Positions 16,080-26,062 of a DNA stretch of 64,000 bases are shown one piece after another. The position numbers and the translations under genes were made by a program. Source of the DNA: Hydrogenophilales bacterium (GTDB lineage Bacteria; Pseudomonadota; Gammaproteobacteria; Burkholderiales; Thiobacillaceae); contig JADJCP010000007.1 in NCBI GenBank assembly GCA_016703155.1, positions 121,035-185,034 on the forward strand, written 5' to 3'. The notes below the pieces were generated by a model that had not been told where the DNA came from, did no database searches, and saw only the letters and a list, made by a program, of their open reading frames with translations. The number at the start of each line of letters is the position of its first letter. The stretch's first letter is position 1.

Positions 16080-17728
16080 ATGCAAATGGCGCAAGGCAGA
16101 CATTCAAGATATCCACTAGCCATTCTCTTGTTGTCGGGAATGTTCGTGGTGGCAATCGCCCTGTATTTGAACAATCGGTTTTATCTGACGTATGGCCCGT
16201 TTTACGACTCGATGTCGTATCTCAACCATTTGGCATGGGTAATGTGGGTTTCGGAAGAGAAGGGCATTTGGCATGCGATTCGAGAAGCGGCCACAGGGAG
16301 TACGGTATTCCTTCCCTGGATGCTAGGTGCTTTGCTGGCACCCATCGCCGAACCATCGCGAATGTTGGGGTTGTGGTCCAATTGCCCTTGCTGCTCCTGC
16401 AACTGTTTACAGGCTATCGCTATTTTCGCAGCGTGTCGGGCGCTTCCGATGGCAGGGCGATTTTATATGCATTGACTCTTGTGGCCTACCCGGCTGTATT
16501 CCACTTTAACGGGGGGCTGGGTGATTTTCGCATGGATCTCTCCCAAGCCTATGGCTATGGTGCCTTTCTTGCGGCGTTGTTATTGGCCAGGAAGAAAGAA
16601 AGTATCTGGGAATGGGTGGCCGTCGGAGTAATAGTAGCAATTGTCTCTCTATTCCGGGCGACGACGCCGGTTTATGTGGTCATTGTGACATGTTTCGCAT
16701 TATTGCTCGATTTGCGAGAGCGCGGGATGCGCGCGTCGGTAGTGGGATATCTGGTAATGGGCATCACCGTCGCGGCGCTCGCCGGCTGGTTTTTCATCGG
16801 AAATTACGATTTTCTACACTACTATTATGCGGTCTGGAATACTGATGCGAACGCCCGACTGCCATTGTTGGAAGCGATTCGGCACATCCACTTATTGTCG
16901 AAGCATATCGGTTTGTACCTTCTGTCCGCGCTGCTGTTATCGGTGCTTGCCGGGATTATTGATCATATGCGATATAGATCACGGTCGGTGTTTCGCTTGA
17001 ATTGGGTGGCGCTGATCGGTGGATTGGTGCCGATCACTTATTTGGTGCTGTCAGGTGCGGGTCTGAACCCATTCGTATCCATGGTCTCGGTTCCGGGATT
17101 GATCGTCTTCATGCTTCAACCCATTGACAGCGACGCGGCTGCCATACCTATGAGATATACGCGCTTCGTGCCCTTGGCGATAGCGCTTTGACTGGTTGCA
17201 TCGCTTGCAGTCAGTGTGGCCCGATTCGAAAAGGAGGTCTCCGAGTGGGTGCCTTATCGGGCCGTTATAGACGAAATGACCGAAGTTATCGCCACCGATG
17301 CGAATTCGAGGGGGATCCGTCGCGCGAGAATGGCTTTTTTGTATCTGGGTGGTCTCGATGGCTCAGCCGTCGTCAACCATTTGATTTACGAGCGAGGCTA
17401 CAAGTATCGTGAGGATAGAAGTATTGAGCGGGCGGGCTTGAACATCAGCTTTCGCCACTATGGGTTCAGCGCGGAGGCCGAATGGCGGGAGATGCCAGGA
17501 GGCACGGACAAGGAGAAATTGGCCTATGTAGTTAAGGATGCGGCATCGAATGCCGATTACATTGTCATGGCCAACGAGAGTTCCACTCTGCCGCAGCACC
17601 ACAAGATCAATACGTATGCCTCGGAAATGCGGTCAAAGCTCGACGATACTCGCTATTTTACCAAGTTGATTACGGGTATTCGGCTATCAAAGGTCGAGAC
17701 AGTGGATATCTACAAGCCTCTGCGATGA
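16080..17728 (+). pseudogene. Polytopic membrane glycosyltransferase-like protein (broken frame)
   Basis: Third member of the Gtr-type triad, a GT-C-like membrane protein that would transfer the flipped sugar to the glycan. It is read as three pieces: 16080 to about 16371, then another frame to 17191, then 17216-17728. A one-G loss at about 16371-16375 explains the first break (after repair VVQLPLLLLQLF follows RMLGL). The second break is an in-frame TGA at 17189-17191 inside the last hydrophobic helix, with coding continuing in the same frame (LVASLAVSVARFEKEV). About ten TM helices and a soluble C-terminal domain are visible. I do not recognise a specific family member. Confidence 0.7.
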
Positions 17729-17840
17729 AGCTGCTCAAGCTTGCGGTTAAATGTCGATCCCCCTTCGGCTTCCGATTGGTTGGTAGTGGCGTGCATTTCC
17801 CGGAGGCGTGGGCTGGGTTGTCGGATATATACCTAGGGCA

Positions 17841-18590
17841 ATGACAAGCCCGTCTCTGGTAACAATCGCTGTTCCATCGTTCAACCAAGGCGAATTTCTT
17901 GATTGCGCGCTCGAATCCATATTCCATCAGGATGTCCCCGTTGAAGTATTTGTGGCCGATGGCGGGTCGACCGATACCTCGCTGGAGGTCATCGGAAAAT
18001 GGGAAGGGAAATTGGCCGGGTGGCGTAGCCATCCCGACAGCGGCCAATCCGCGGCGATCAACGAGGCCATAAGCAAAGGAAATGCGCCTTATGTGTGTTG
18101 GCTGAACAGCGACGATTGGTTATTGCCGGGAGCTTTGGAAAAGCTGGTTCGAGCCTTGGAAAGTAATCCAAACGCCGGGATGGCTTATAGCCGTGTGCGA
18201 GACTACTTCCAAGAGCGTGATCAATTTCGTCCGGGGTGGGTGCGCTCGTTCAGCGAATGGTGGTTTGCACAATATTGCTTTATTTCTCAGCCAGGTACTT
18301 TAGTCAGGCGCGAGGCATGGGAACTGTTAGGCGGGCTCAATGAAGAGTTGCATATGGCCATGGATTACGATTTATGGTGGCGCCTGTACCGCACATGCGG
18401 TCAACCCGTATTCGTCGATGATTATGTTGCCGTGAACAGGGTGCATGGCGCGACAAAAACCAAGACGCAACGCCGAAAGCATTATATTGAGGCCATGGCG
18501 GTCGTGCGGAAATACTATGGCCGGGTGCCGCTCAAATGGTGGTTGGCCCAACCCTATGCGGTTTGGTACCGGTCATTAATAGGTCGCTGA
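17841..18590 (+). CDS. GT2 glycosyltransferase
   Basis: Single-domain GT-A family 2 enzyme: IAVPSFNQGEFLDCAL, VADGGSTDTS, CWLNSDDWLLPG and MDYDLWWRLY. It is related to the duplicated GT2 domains upstream but clearly diverged. ATG 17841 is chosen over the ORF start at 17808 because homology begins at this residue. It probably assembles the repeat unit in the cytoplasm. Bases 18591-18785 after it show no gene. Confidence 0.88.
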   Translation: MTSPSLVTIAVPSFNQGEFLDCALESIFHQDVPVEVFVADGGSTDTSLEVIGKWEGKLAGWRSHPDSGQSAAINEAISKGNAPYVCWLNSDDWLLPGALEKLVRALESNPNAGMAYSRVRDYFQERDQFRPGWVRSFSEWWFAQYCFISQPGTLVRREAWELLGGLNEELHMAMDYDLWWRLYRTCGQPVFVDDYVAVNRVHGATKTKTQRRKHYIEAMAVVRKYYGRVPLKWWLAQPYAVWYRSLIGR

Positions 18591-18785
18591 AAAGCACCAA
18601 ATGAGACCGCTGCCGAAATGGTTGACCTTTTTCAAGAGGTCGTTGGAGCGGTGCTCTACCTTCAGTGACGGTAGAGCCACCACTGATAATCGGGACAATC
18701 TTGGATGAGAATTTTTTTTCAAAGACCATTTAGACGTATTTATTCATGAGTCTAATCCGAGCCAGAATACCGATGCTTGATTGAT

Positions 18786-20020
18786 ATGATCTTTTTCTCT
18801 TATACATTTGCTTTGTTTGCGGTTGTTTTTTTTATGTATTGGCTAGCCGGTACATTCAAAACAAGGCGCTTGGTGCTTCTGGCTGGTTGCGCGCTTTTTC
18901 ATACGTATTTCGCTGGGCCCGCTGGGATATTGCCAATAATTATACTTGGTGTTGGTAGCTATCTGGCGGGCATTTCGCAGCGTCGGGGCTTATGCTGGCA
19001 TGGATAATGGTATGCATTGCCTCGCTCTTGTTTTACAAATACACCAACTTTTTTATTCAAGGAATTATTGCAAATATTTCACCGTCTTTCGCTGATGAGG
19101 GTGACAGAATAAGCAAGGAGTTATTGCCGGGTTTACCACCCCTTGCAATCAGCTTTTTTACCTTTGAATTTGTACATTACCTGGTGGAAATTTATCGGGG
19201 CCACCGCCCCATTCGGTCGCCCATAACTTTTGCGCTTTTTTCCATATATTGGCCATCATTGGTGGCCGGCCCGATAAAGCGATACCGGCAATTTGTGACA
19301 TCGGCCAGGCGCGGTATGCACCAGGTTGAACTGGACGACATTCGAGCAGGGGCAATTCGTGTATCGATAGGAGTCATGAAAAAATTCTTGGCCGATGTGC
19401 TGTCGGGCTGGATAGATTTCATGGACGATAATTATGAGGTTATTCCAACTGGGGAACGTTGGCTAGTGTTCGTTGCAATAGGTGCCCGCATACTCTTGGA
19501 TTTTTCAGGGTACTCGGATATGGCTATAGGGTTTGCGAGGTTGATGGGCATTAGACTGCCAGAAAATTTCAGATGGCCATACTTGGCGAACTCGATAAAT
19601 GACTTTTGGCATCGCTGGCATATTTCACTCTCCAGTTGGATAAGAGATTATGTCTATATTCCACTCGGCGGAAATCGGCATGGAATTCCGCGAAAGGTGG
19701 TTAATCTTATGGTTGCAATGTCCTTGTGTGGCTTATGGCATGGCGCCGCATGGAATTTCATTTTATGGGGGCTATATCAAGGAATCGGTTTGGTATTGTC
19801 CGCAAGCGTTGGTCGATTAATCCGGTCGGGGGCAGGATATGTTGTAAGGCATATGGCAGTTTGTGTACCGGGCAATGCACAGATCTGCCAACTTATTTCT
19901 GGATTGTGGCTCGCGAGTTGTTGGATATCGACGCTCTTTTTTGTCTTTGTGGGTTGGTTACTGTTTTTTTACCCAGCGTCCAAGGCGTGGTCTATGTTGA
20001 GCTTGCTTTTTACCATGTAA
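18786..20020 (+). pseudogene. MBOAT family O-acyltransferase (AlgI-like), one frameshift
   Basis: Membrane-bound O-acyltransferase that moves acyl groups across the membrane to a glycan. The family core is complete: NDFWHRWHISLSSWIRDYVY, PLGGNRHG and GLWHGAAWNFILWGLYQG with the catalytic His. The first 70 residues are in a different frame; one missing base near 18988-18992 joins them. The C-terminus stops after WLLFFYPASKAWSML, earlier than AlgI (about 412 versus 460 or more residues), so the last helices are missing or frame-lost. It pairs with the SGNH gene downstream. The DNA is AT-richer than the neighbours. Confidence 0.8.
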
Positions 20021-20648
20021 TGTCTGGGCCTGAACGACAGAGCCGGGTGAGGTGAAGCAATATGAATAAACCGATAATTTCGCAACATGAGCGACAATTT
20101 CTTTCGAAGTTGCGGTTTGCCGCATTTTTGCTGGGTTTTGCGTCTTGCTTTGTTACGCTTGTTTATCAAGGGCAGCGTGCGACTAGTGTTAATACGCTTA
20201 GTGGGATGAAACGGGTCCATCAAAATATTTCCCCTGAAAATTTGTATTTCCCGACATCACGCCAAATATGGCAATGGGTACTGAGTCAGGCGGATCGCGA
20301 CAAGATAAATATTGTTTTGGGAGGGAGCTCGTTAATCAATGGCGTTGGCCAGCCTGCGGGGTCAACATTGTCTGAGAAACTGCAGGCCAAGTTGGGTAAT
20401 GGGTATGCCGTAATGAATCTTGCCATGCGCGGGGGTGGCTTGGTAGGCCAAGGTTTATATATGGCTGAAAAACTCAAGCGAGAAAAATACAGAGTTATAT
20501 ATATTGCAGATCACGAAGTAAATATGGACGCGCCACCACTTGGGCGTCAGCAATATTTATATTTTGATTACGATTCGTATTTTAATGGGTTCCTTACGGA
20601 TTGGCAGCCGCGTAAAGAGTACGCTAGACAAGTATTGGCGGCTCAAGA

Positions 20649-20691
20649 TGTCAACCCCCGCTGGCCACCCCAAACTGCCCCACTTATGGCC
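20649..20691 (+). repeat. IS21 left terminal inverted repeat
   Basis: Begins TGTCAAC and matches the reverse complement of 23192-23231, with a few mismatches and small gaps in the outer part. A further inner repeat of the ACTGCTCCA type follows, as in the multiple transposase-binding sites of IS21 ends. Confidence 0.8.
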
Positions 20692-20721
20692 GGTCAAACT
20701 GCTCCAGGCAGGACGGTCGGA

Positions 20722-21488
20722 TTATGCCTGCTCAGGGGTGACGGCGATACGTGCGGCGGCCTCCTTGAGGCGGTAGCTTCGGCCTTCGAATTCAAGCATC
20801 GAACAGCGGTGCATGAGGCGGTCGAGGATGGTGGTGGCCATGGTGACGTCCTTGAGGTACTTGCCCCAGTCGGTGCACCACGCGGTTGGAGGTGATGGCG
20901 ATGGAGCGGCGCAGTTTGTAGCGCTGGTGGACGATGGCCTGCAGGAGCTCGGCGCTCACGTCAGCGATGCGTCGGGCCAGGAACAGATCGTCGAGGATCA
21001 GGAGATCCGGCTCGATCCACCCCTTGAGCAAGCCGGCCTGTTCCGGGGCGCTGGCCAGGCCATAACGGGCGAACTCCGTGTCGGCCTCGACATGCCGGAC
21101 GTCATAGCCTTGCAGGGTGGCCTGGTAGGCCACCGCCTTGGCGACATGGCTCTTGCCGGTGCCGGGCTTGCCGATGATCAGGGCGTTGGCGCCCTCGCCG
21201 ACGAACTTCAGGGTATGCAGCTCGAAGCAGGCGGCGCGTGGCAGCTTGGGGTTGAAGCGCCAGTCGAAGTCCGCCAGCGTGGGGCGCTCGTCGAGGCCGG
21301 AGCGCTTGCTAGCGGCGTTCGGTCAGGCGCGAGCGCCGCCGATCGAGTTCGTCCTGAAGCAGGTTGGCGAGGGTCTCCAGGAAGGGCGGCTGGCCGACCT
21401 GGGCCTCCATCACGCGGGTGGACAGGGTGTCGGCCATGCCGGACAGGCGCAGCTGGCGCAGGGTGCGTTCGATTTCGATCAGGTTCAT
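20722..21488 (-). pseudogene. istB: IS21 helper ATPase IstB (two frame breaks)
   Basis: AAA+ ATPase that assists IstA. Start MNLIEIERTLRQLRLSGM at 21488 overlaps the istA stop (ATGA). The Walker A region (GKPGTGKSHVAKAV) and Walker B (LLILDDLF) are intact, but they sit in a different frame from the start because of a break near 21308 (stop after LTERR). A second break near 20900 puts the C-terminal DWGKYLKDVTMATT and RLMHRCSMLEFEG in a third frame. It ends at TAA 20724-20722. Without repair it cannot make a working protein. Confidence 0.8.
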
Positions 21489-23069
21489 GGTTGGCTGCCT
21501 TCGAGGGATGGGGTGGTGGCGGCGGCGGAGGCGATCTGAGTGAAGAGATCGCCGTACTCGTCGGTGTCGCGGATGAGGGTGTGCGCCTGGGTCAATGCCG
21601 ATGGCGAGGGTGCCGGAGAGTCGGCCTGGAGGGTGGCCAAGGCCTCGGCCACCCGCCGCTCGGTCAGTGCCTTGACGTGCCGGTAGCTGTACACGCCCTG
21701 CTCGATGGCGGCGGCACAGGCGGCATCGAGCAGGTGGTTCGGGTAGCGCTTGGCGAGGTTGACGATGCCCCAGAGCTTGCGCTGTCCGACCCGGCCCTCG
21801 AGGGCGAAGAGCCGCTCGCATAACTGCGCGGCGTGGGGGCCGATCACCTGGCCTGATCGAGGATGTAGCGGGTTTCCCGGGAGGGGTTGAATACCCGTTC
21901 GGCGGCCGGCAGCACGACGGAACCGGGGCGATCGGCGCGGGCGTGGGTGCGCAGCAAGGCGTGGCTGCGCAAGTCCCGGATCTCGATGCGGCGCTCGAAC
22001 AGGCGCACCAGCACCTTCGAGCCGATGGCGGCGGGCCGGGCGGCGTAGCTGCTATGGTCGACGCGCACGCAGCTGTCATCGCACACGGTGCGCGGCATCT
22101 CGGTGAAGTACTGCATGCCGGTGGCGGGCAGCGGCTGCAAGTGACCCCGCTCCTCCTCGAACATGGCCTGCACCTGGCGGCGTTCGCTGCCGTGGATGCG
22201 CGAGGCGGCCCATTTGCACTCCCAGTGCTCCGGAAGGTGTTCTGCTCCTCGATCGATTCGAAGCGCCGTCCCCTTGAGCGCGGTGGACTGGGTATGCTGG
22301 ATGGCATTCTCGACCGTGCCCTTGCGGTTCGGGTCGCGTACCCAGGCCGGATCGGCCACCACCTCGTAGTGCTTGAGCGTGGCGGCGAAGACCGGGTTGA
22401 GCTCAGGCTCGTACCAGGTCGGGCTTGAGCACCCCTCCTTCAGGTTGTCGAGGACAAGGTAGCGGCAGGAACCGCCGAAGTAGCGCAAAGCCTGCGAATG
22501 CAGTTCGGACCAGACATGCTGGCCGGACGTCCAAACCACGCGGCGGAAGCTGCGCCGCGAGTAGCGCAAGGTGGCGACGAACAGGCGGGGCTTGCGGTAG
22601 CGGTCGGTGCCGAGCACCCGGGTGGGCGCGCCTTCGCCGTAATCGACCTGCATCTCCTCGCCGGGCAGGAAACTCAGCCGGTCGAACTGCTCGGGTTCCT
22701 TGTGGCAGAGATGGGCGATGAAGCGCTTGACCGAGTTGTAGGCGCCTTCGAAGCCGTGCCGGTCGACCAGGTCCTGGTAGATCGCGGTGGCGTTATGGCC
22801 CAGTGGGACCTGGGCCTCGATGAAGATACGGTGGGGTTCGCACTTGGAGGTGGCCGCCTGAGGTGACCCCGGTGGCCGGGGTGGAGCAGTTTGACCGGCC
22901 GGGTCGGTGGCCACCCGGGGCCGTTTGCCGGATCAGCGTCAAAGCGTTGCTGGTAGGCGCGGATGGTGTGGCGGAAATCCCCCGTCACCCGTTCGATCTC
23001 GCGCTGGCTGGCGCCGCCCTTGAGCAGCGTCCAGATCGTGGTTTGCAGGTGTGGTTTCAAGACGTTCAC
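21485..23069 (-). pseudogene. istA: IS21 transposase IstA (frame breaks near both ends)
   Basis: DDE transposase. The N-terminal helix-turn-helix region (TIWTLLKGGASQREIERVTG) starts at 23069. A lost G near 22912 shifts to the main frame, which holds the catalytic core: FLPGEEMQVDYGEGAP, YLVLDNLKEG and the Glu in KGTVENAIQH. A further loss near 21846 separates the C-terminal 120 residues (LWGIVNLAKRYPNHLLD). The gene overlaps istB by four bases. Confidence 0.82.
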
Positions 23070-23191
23070 TCCGTTGATCCCCTCGGGCCATGAGGGGGTG
23101 GAAGGTAACGTCCTGCCAGTCAGGCTTATGGCACCAAATTCACTGGCACCAACTCGTCAGATCCCCATGGCCAGGGTGGAGCAGTTTGGGT

Positions 23192-23231
23192 GGCCATAAG
23201 TGGGGCAGTTTGGGTGGCCGCCGGGGCAACA
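23192..23231 (-). repeat. IS21 right terminal inverted repeat
   Basis: Reverse-complement partner of the left end. The reading from outside in is TGTTGCCCC, then GGCCACCC and ACTGCCCCACTTATGGCC. Confidence 0.8.
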
Positions 23232-23826
23232 AAGGTGGCGATAAAATATCAATCATTGGGCATCGAGTTGATGGTGGACTGGGCGCAATGATTAATAGCC
23301 AATTGGCATTCAATGAGTTCTGGAATATGGTTGGCTGGGAGTATGTTTTTACAGTGTATTCCAAGCTGACACCAAACAATTTCTGGCATGCCAGGAAGAT
23401 GCTCCCGGACCCACAGATAGATTTGCCCCAATCCATGCGTTATCTTCAATTCGAAAATGACCTTGAGTTGTCTCGAAAATTATCCGAGCCTATTGACGAG
23501 GGCCGCTGGCGGTCGCTTGTAAAATCCTGGAAGGATGCCATTCCCGATGATTTCAAGCGTAATACAATGATTGTGTTGTGCGAGAAAAGTCCGGCTCATA
23601 GGCATCTCCTGCCCAAAGAGTTGCAGGATGAACGCCGAAACAAGCAATTGAACGCAGTAAAAAAACTTAGAGATCTCGGCTATTCTGCAGAGTATTTATG
23701 CGACGACTTTCTAAGGGACGACTACACCGATATTGTGCATCTGTCCATTCAGGGCGCCGAAAAGCTAGCCTCGCGACTCGTTGGGCCTATTAAAGCTGTG
23801 GAATTCATGATGATGGAGCATTAGCA

Positions 23827-23949
23827 ATGTCCAAGTTACCAGTCCTCGTGGCAGACTTTCTCATGGGTGTGTTTGCAGCCTTGGCTGTCTATTACTATCT
23901 GTATCGAGTTGGCTTGCCATTAACCCCGTTTATTTATCAGGCGTTCTAG
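23827..23949 (+). CDS. Small single-TM protein, 40 residues
   Basis: An ORF of 40 codons starting two bases after the stop of the SGNH gene and ending at TAG 23947-23949. It encodes one hydrophobic helix (FLMGVFAALAVYYYLYRVG) with a short polar N-terminus. The tight spacing suggests translational coupling to the SGNH protein. I recognise no family. A chance ORF cannot be excluded at this length. Confidence 0.45.
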   Translation: MSKLPVLVADFLMGVFAALAVYYYLYRVGLPLTPFIYQAF

Positions 23950-24036
23950 CCGGCAGCTCAAATGATAATGCTTTGGTTCCATCCGGCTAACGGGAAAACA
24001 TATCTGCCAGTATCAGCGGAGTTTGAGTATGCCTGA

Positions 24037-24867
24037 TCAAAGCACATCCGCAAACCCCTTGCGGGTTTTCTGGAACCAAGCGTACCCCGCCCATGCCACA
24101 GCCAGTGCGCCGAGTGAATAGATCGACAGGCCTGCACAATCCGGTAGATGTCCCCAAATCAGTACCTCTCTGGATTGCTCGATGATGAATGTCAGCGGAT
24201 TGGCCATGATGATGGGCCGGTATTCCTCGGGGATCGCCGTAATTGGAAAAAACACCGGCGACGCAAACATCAGCATGGTGGTGAAGATGCCGATGGTTTG
24301 GCCGATGTCCCGCAGGTATACGCCCAGGGAGGCGAGCAGCCAAGCCAGGCCCAGGGTGAGGATGACCAGCGGAAATAGTACCAGCGGAGTGAGCACGGCC
24401 GTCCAGTGCAGGTAACCATTGAAGATCAGGAAGGCCGTCAACAAAACGGCCAGGCTGATCAGGCTATGGAACAGCGCGGCCCCGGTGCTTATCAAGGGAA
24501 GTATTTCCAGGGGGAAGACGACTTTTTTTACGTAATTGGCGTTGGCCAGCACCAATCCCGGTGCCCGGTTGAGAACTTCAGCCAACAGGCCGTGCACGAT
24601 CATGCCGACGAAGAGCACTACGGCAAACTGGGTCTTGGTTTCATCCTGCCCGACACCCCAGCGGGCCTTGAACACTACGGAAAATACGAAGGTGTACACC
24701 GTCAGCATGAAAATGGGGTTGAGAAATGACCAGAGCAGCCCCATGACGGAGCCTTTGTAGCGACCCATAACTTCGCGCTGCGTCATTTGATAGATGAGTT
24801 GACGATGACGCCATACGCTGCGAAACAGTGCTGACGGCGATGTCGGCTGCTGGGCGTGGGGGTTCAT
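24037..24867 (-). CDS. ABC-2 type polysaccharide/polyol-phosphate export permease (orphan Wzm-like)
   Basis: Six-helix ABC-2 permease. It has an N-terminal RELIYQMTQREV-like amphipathic segment (here RQLIYQMTQREVMGRY), GLLWSFLNPIFML, and the SPVFFPITAIPEEYRP turn typical of the Wzm/KpsM group. Start MNPHAQQ at 24867 is preferred; the ORF could extend to 24945. No ATP-binding partner lies next to it: the neighbours are a small ORF and a flavoprotein on either side. It is only distantly like the permease at 1-581. It may use the Wzt at 594-1382 or an ATPase elsewhere. Confidence 0.85.
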   Translation of the reverse strand: MNPHAQQPTSPSALFRSVWRHRQLIYQMTQREVMGRYKGSVMGLLWSFLNPIFMLTVYTFVFSVVFKARWGVGQDETKTQFAVVLFVGMIVHGLLAEVLNRAPGLVLANANYVKKVVFPLEILPLISTGAALFHSLISLAVLLTAFLIFNGYLHWTAVLTPLVLFPLVILTLGLAWLLASLGVYLRDIGQTIGIFTTMLMFASPVFFPITAIPEEYRPIIMANPLTFIIEQSREVLIWGHLPDCAGLSIYSLGALAVAWAGYAWFQKTRKGFADVL

Positions 24868-25062
24868 GACTGGCCTGTGGTTGACATGCCGCGAGTCGAA
24901 GCGCCGCGCCTCATGGATGACGCCCAGCATCGGCGGCAAGAACATGGCGTCCCGTCCGTGAGGCGACCTGGAGCATGGGTTCGTCTATGCAGGCTATACG
25001 CGCAGGTTTGGCTACACCCATACGCCGGTACCTCGAAGATTGATGGTGGCGAAGTATAACCC

Positions 25063-26019
25063 TCACGCGCTGTCCTGATGGCCGATGCGCTCTATGGCCC
25101 GGGCGACGGCGAGTCCCTGGGCGATGGCGGTGGCGACGCTGGGCTGGATGGACTCGGTGAGGTCGCCCGCGGCGTAGAGGCCGGCTACCGAGGTACGCTG
25201 CCATGTGTCAGTTTTGATGTGGCCGCCGGCCGTCAGCGTAGGATGAAGCGCCGTGTCGAATCGGCTCAGCACCTCGGTATTCGGTTGATAGCCGTACATG
25301 ACCAGCAGCCAGTCGTACTGTTCGCTTCCGCGCGGGCCCGCGGCCATGAGGTGGCTTGCGTTTGCCGTGATGACCGGCGGGCTGCACTGCGTATGCAGGA
25401 CGATGCTCGCCGAGTTGGCGCAAGCGCCGAGGAAACCGGGACGGGCCGTGAAACGGCCGCGGGTACAAACGTCGATACGATTGCCGCGTTCGGCCAGATA
25501 CAGCGCGTGATCGAGGGCATTGTCGCCACCGCCGAGGATCAAGACCCGTGCGTTGCGGATGTCGTCACGGATGGCATCGGCGAGCGGGCCGATGATGACG
25601 CGCCGGCTGGTTTCGGCCAGAGCCAGGAGTCGGGGTGTCGCGCGCGGTCGCATGCCCGTGGCGAGGACGACCGCATCGGCTTCGATAGCCGACCTCGCTG
25701 AATCTGTCGCCTCGATAACGTTCGGGCGAGTGGTGAATTCCAGCCTGAAGCGTGAACTGTCCCGGCTGACATGGCCCAAATCCGCGTTCAGATACAGGGG
25801 GATGGGTAGGCTACGAAAGTGCCGGACCATGCGTTCGGTTACCTCGCGACCGGTTTCTTCCGGGGTGCCGAGCAGCCAGAGGTTGGGGTGAAAGTTGGTG
25901 CGTTGCGCGCCGCCGGGCAGGGCATCCCGCTCGATCACGACGGCGTCTATGCCGAAGGTGAGCAGGGCATTGGCACAGGTCATGCCGGCCGGGCCGGCGC
26001 CGAGAATGGCGACTTGCAT
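25063..26019 (-). CDS. FAD-dependent pyridine nucleotide oxidoreductase (thioredoxin reductase-like)
   Basis: Two dinucleotide-binding motifs are visible: GAGPAGMTCANAL for FAD at the N-terminus and LGGGDNALDHAL for NAD(P) near residue 165. The C-terminal FAD contact is GLYAAGDLTESIQPSVATA. The redox CxxC of thioredoxin reductase is absent, so a ferredoxin/flavodoxin-NADP reductase-like or other oxidoreductase role is more likely. It is transcribed divergently from the MidA-type gene, 43 bases away. Confidence 0.8.
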   Translation of the reverse strand: MQVAILGAGPAGMTCANALLTFGIDAVVIERDALPGGAQRTNFHPNLWLLGTPEETGREVTERMVRHFRSLPIPLYLNADLGHVSRDSSRFRLEFTTRPNVIEATDSARSAIEADAVVLATGMRPRATPRLLALAETSRRVIIGPLADAIRDDIRNARVLILGGGDNALDHALYLAERGNRIDVCTRGRFTARPGFLGACANSASIVLHTQCSPPVITANASHLMAAGPRGSEQYDWLLVMYGYQPNTEVLSRFDTALHPTLTAGGHIKTDTWQRTSVAGLYAAGDLTESIQPSVATAIAQGLAVARAIERIGHQDSA

Positions 26020-26062
26020 GGTGAGCGGTTATCCTTTGAGCCTGCAATCTATCACAGCCCCC

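Larger units (their letters stand above)
20649..23231 (+). mobile_element. IS21-family insertion sequence
   Basis: About 2.58 kb, bounded by imperfect terminal inverted repeats (left end begins TGTCAACCCCCG, right end on the minus strand TGTTGCCCCGG) that both run into GGCCACCC and ACTGCCCCACTTATGGCC. It carries istA and istB on the minus strand. It lies inside an SGNH gene with a probable four-base target duplication with one mismatch (AAGA/AAGG). Both transposase genes have frame breaks in this sequence. Confidence 0.9.
20062..23824 (+). pseudogene. SGNH/DltD-like protein interrupted by an IS21 element
   Basis: Membrane-anchored SGNH-superfamily protein, the usual partner of an MBOAT acyltransferase. 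The N-terminal part (20062-20648) has a TM anchor near residues 20-40 and the nucleophile block LGGSSLINGVG. The C-terminal part (from about 23236) ends with the Asp-His block DYTDIVHLSIQGAEKL. Removing the element and one copy of a four-base target (AAGA left, AAGG right) rejoins the frames cleanly as QVLAAQD-GDKISIIG, giving about 391 residues. Both halves are therefore well preserved and the insertion looks recent. Confidence 0.85.

Noticed and set aside
17189..17191. TGA read as selenocysteine or tryptophan
   Set aside because: It lies in a hydrophobic helix with no redox context, no SECIS-like hairpin was seen, and other genes use TGA as a normal stop.
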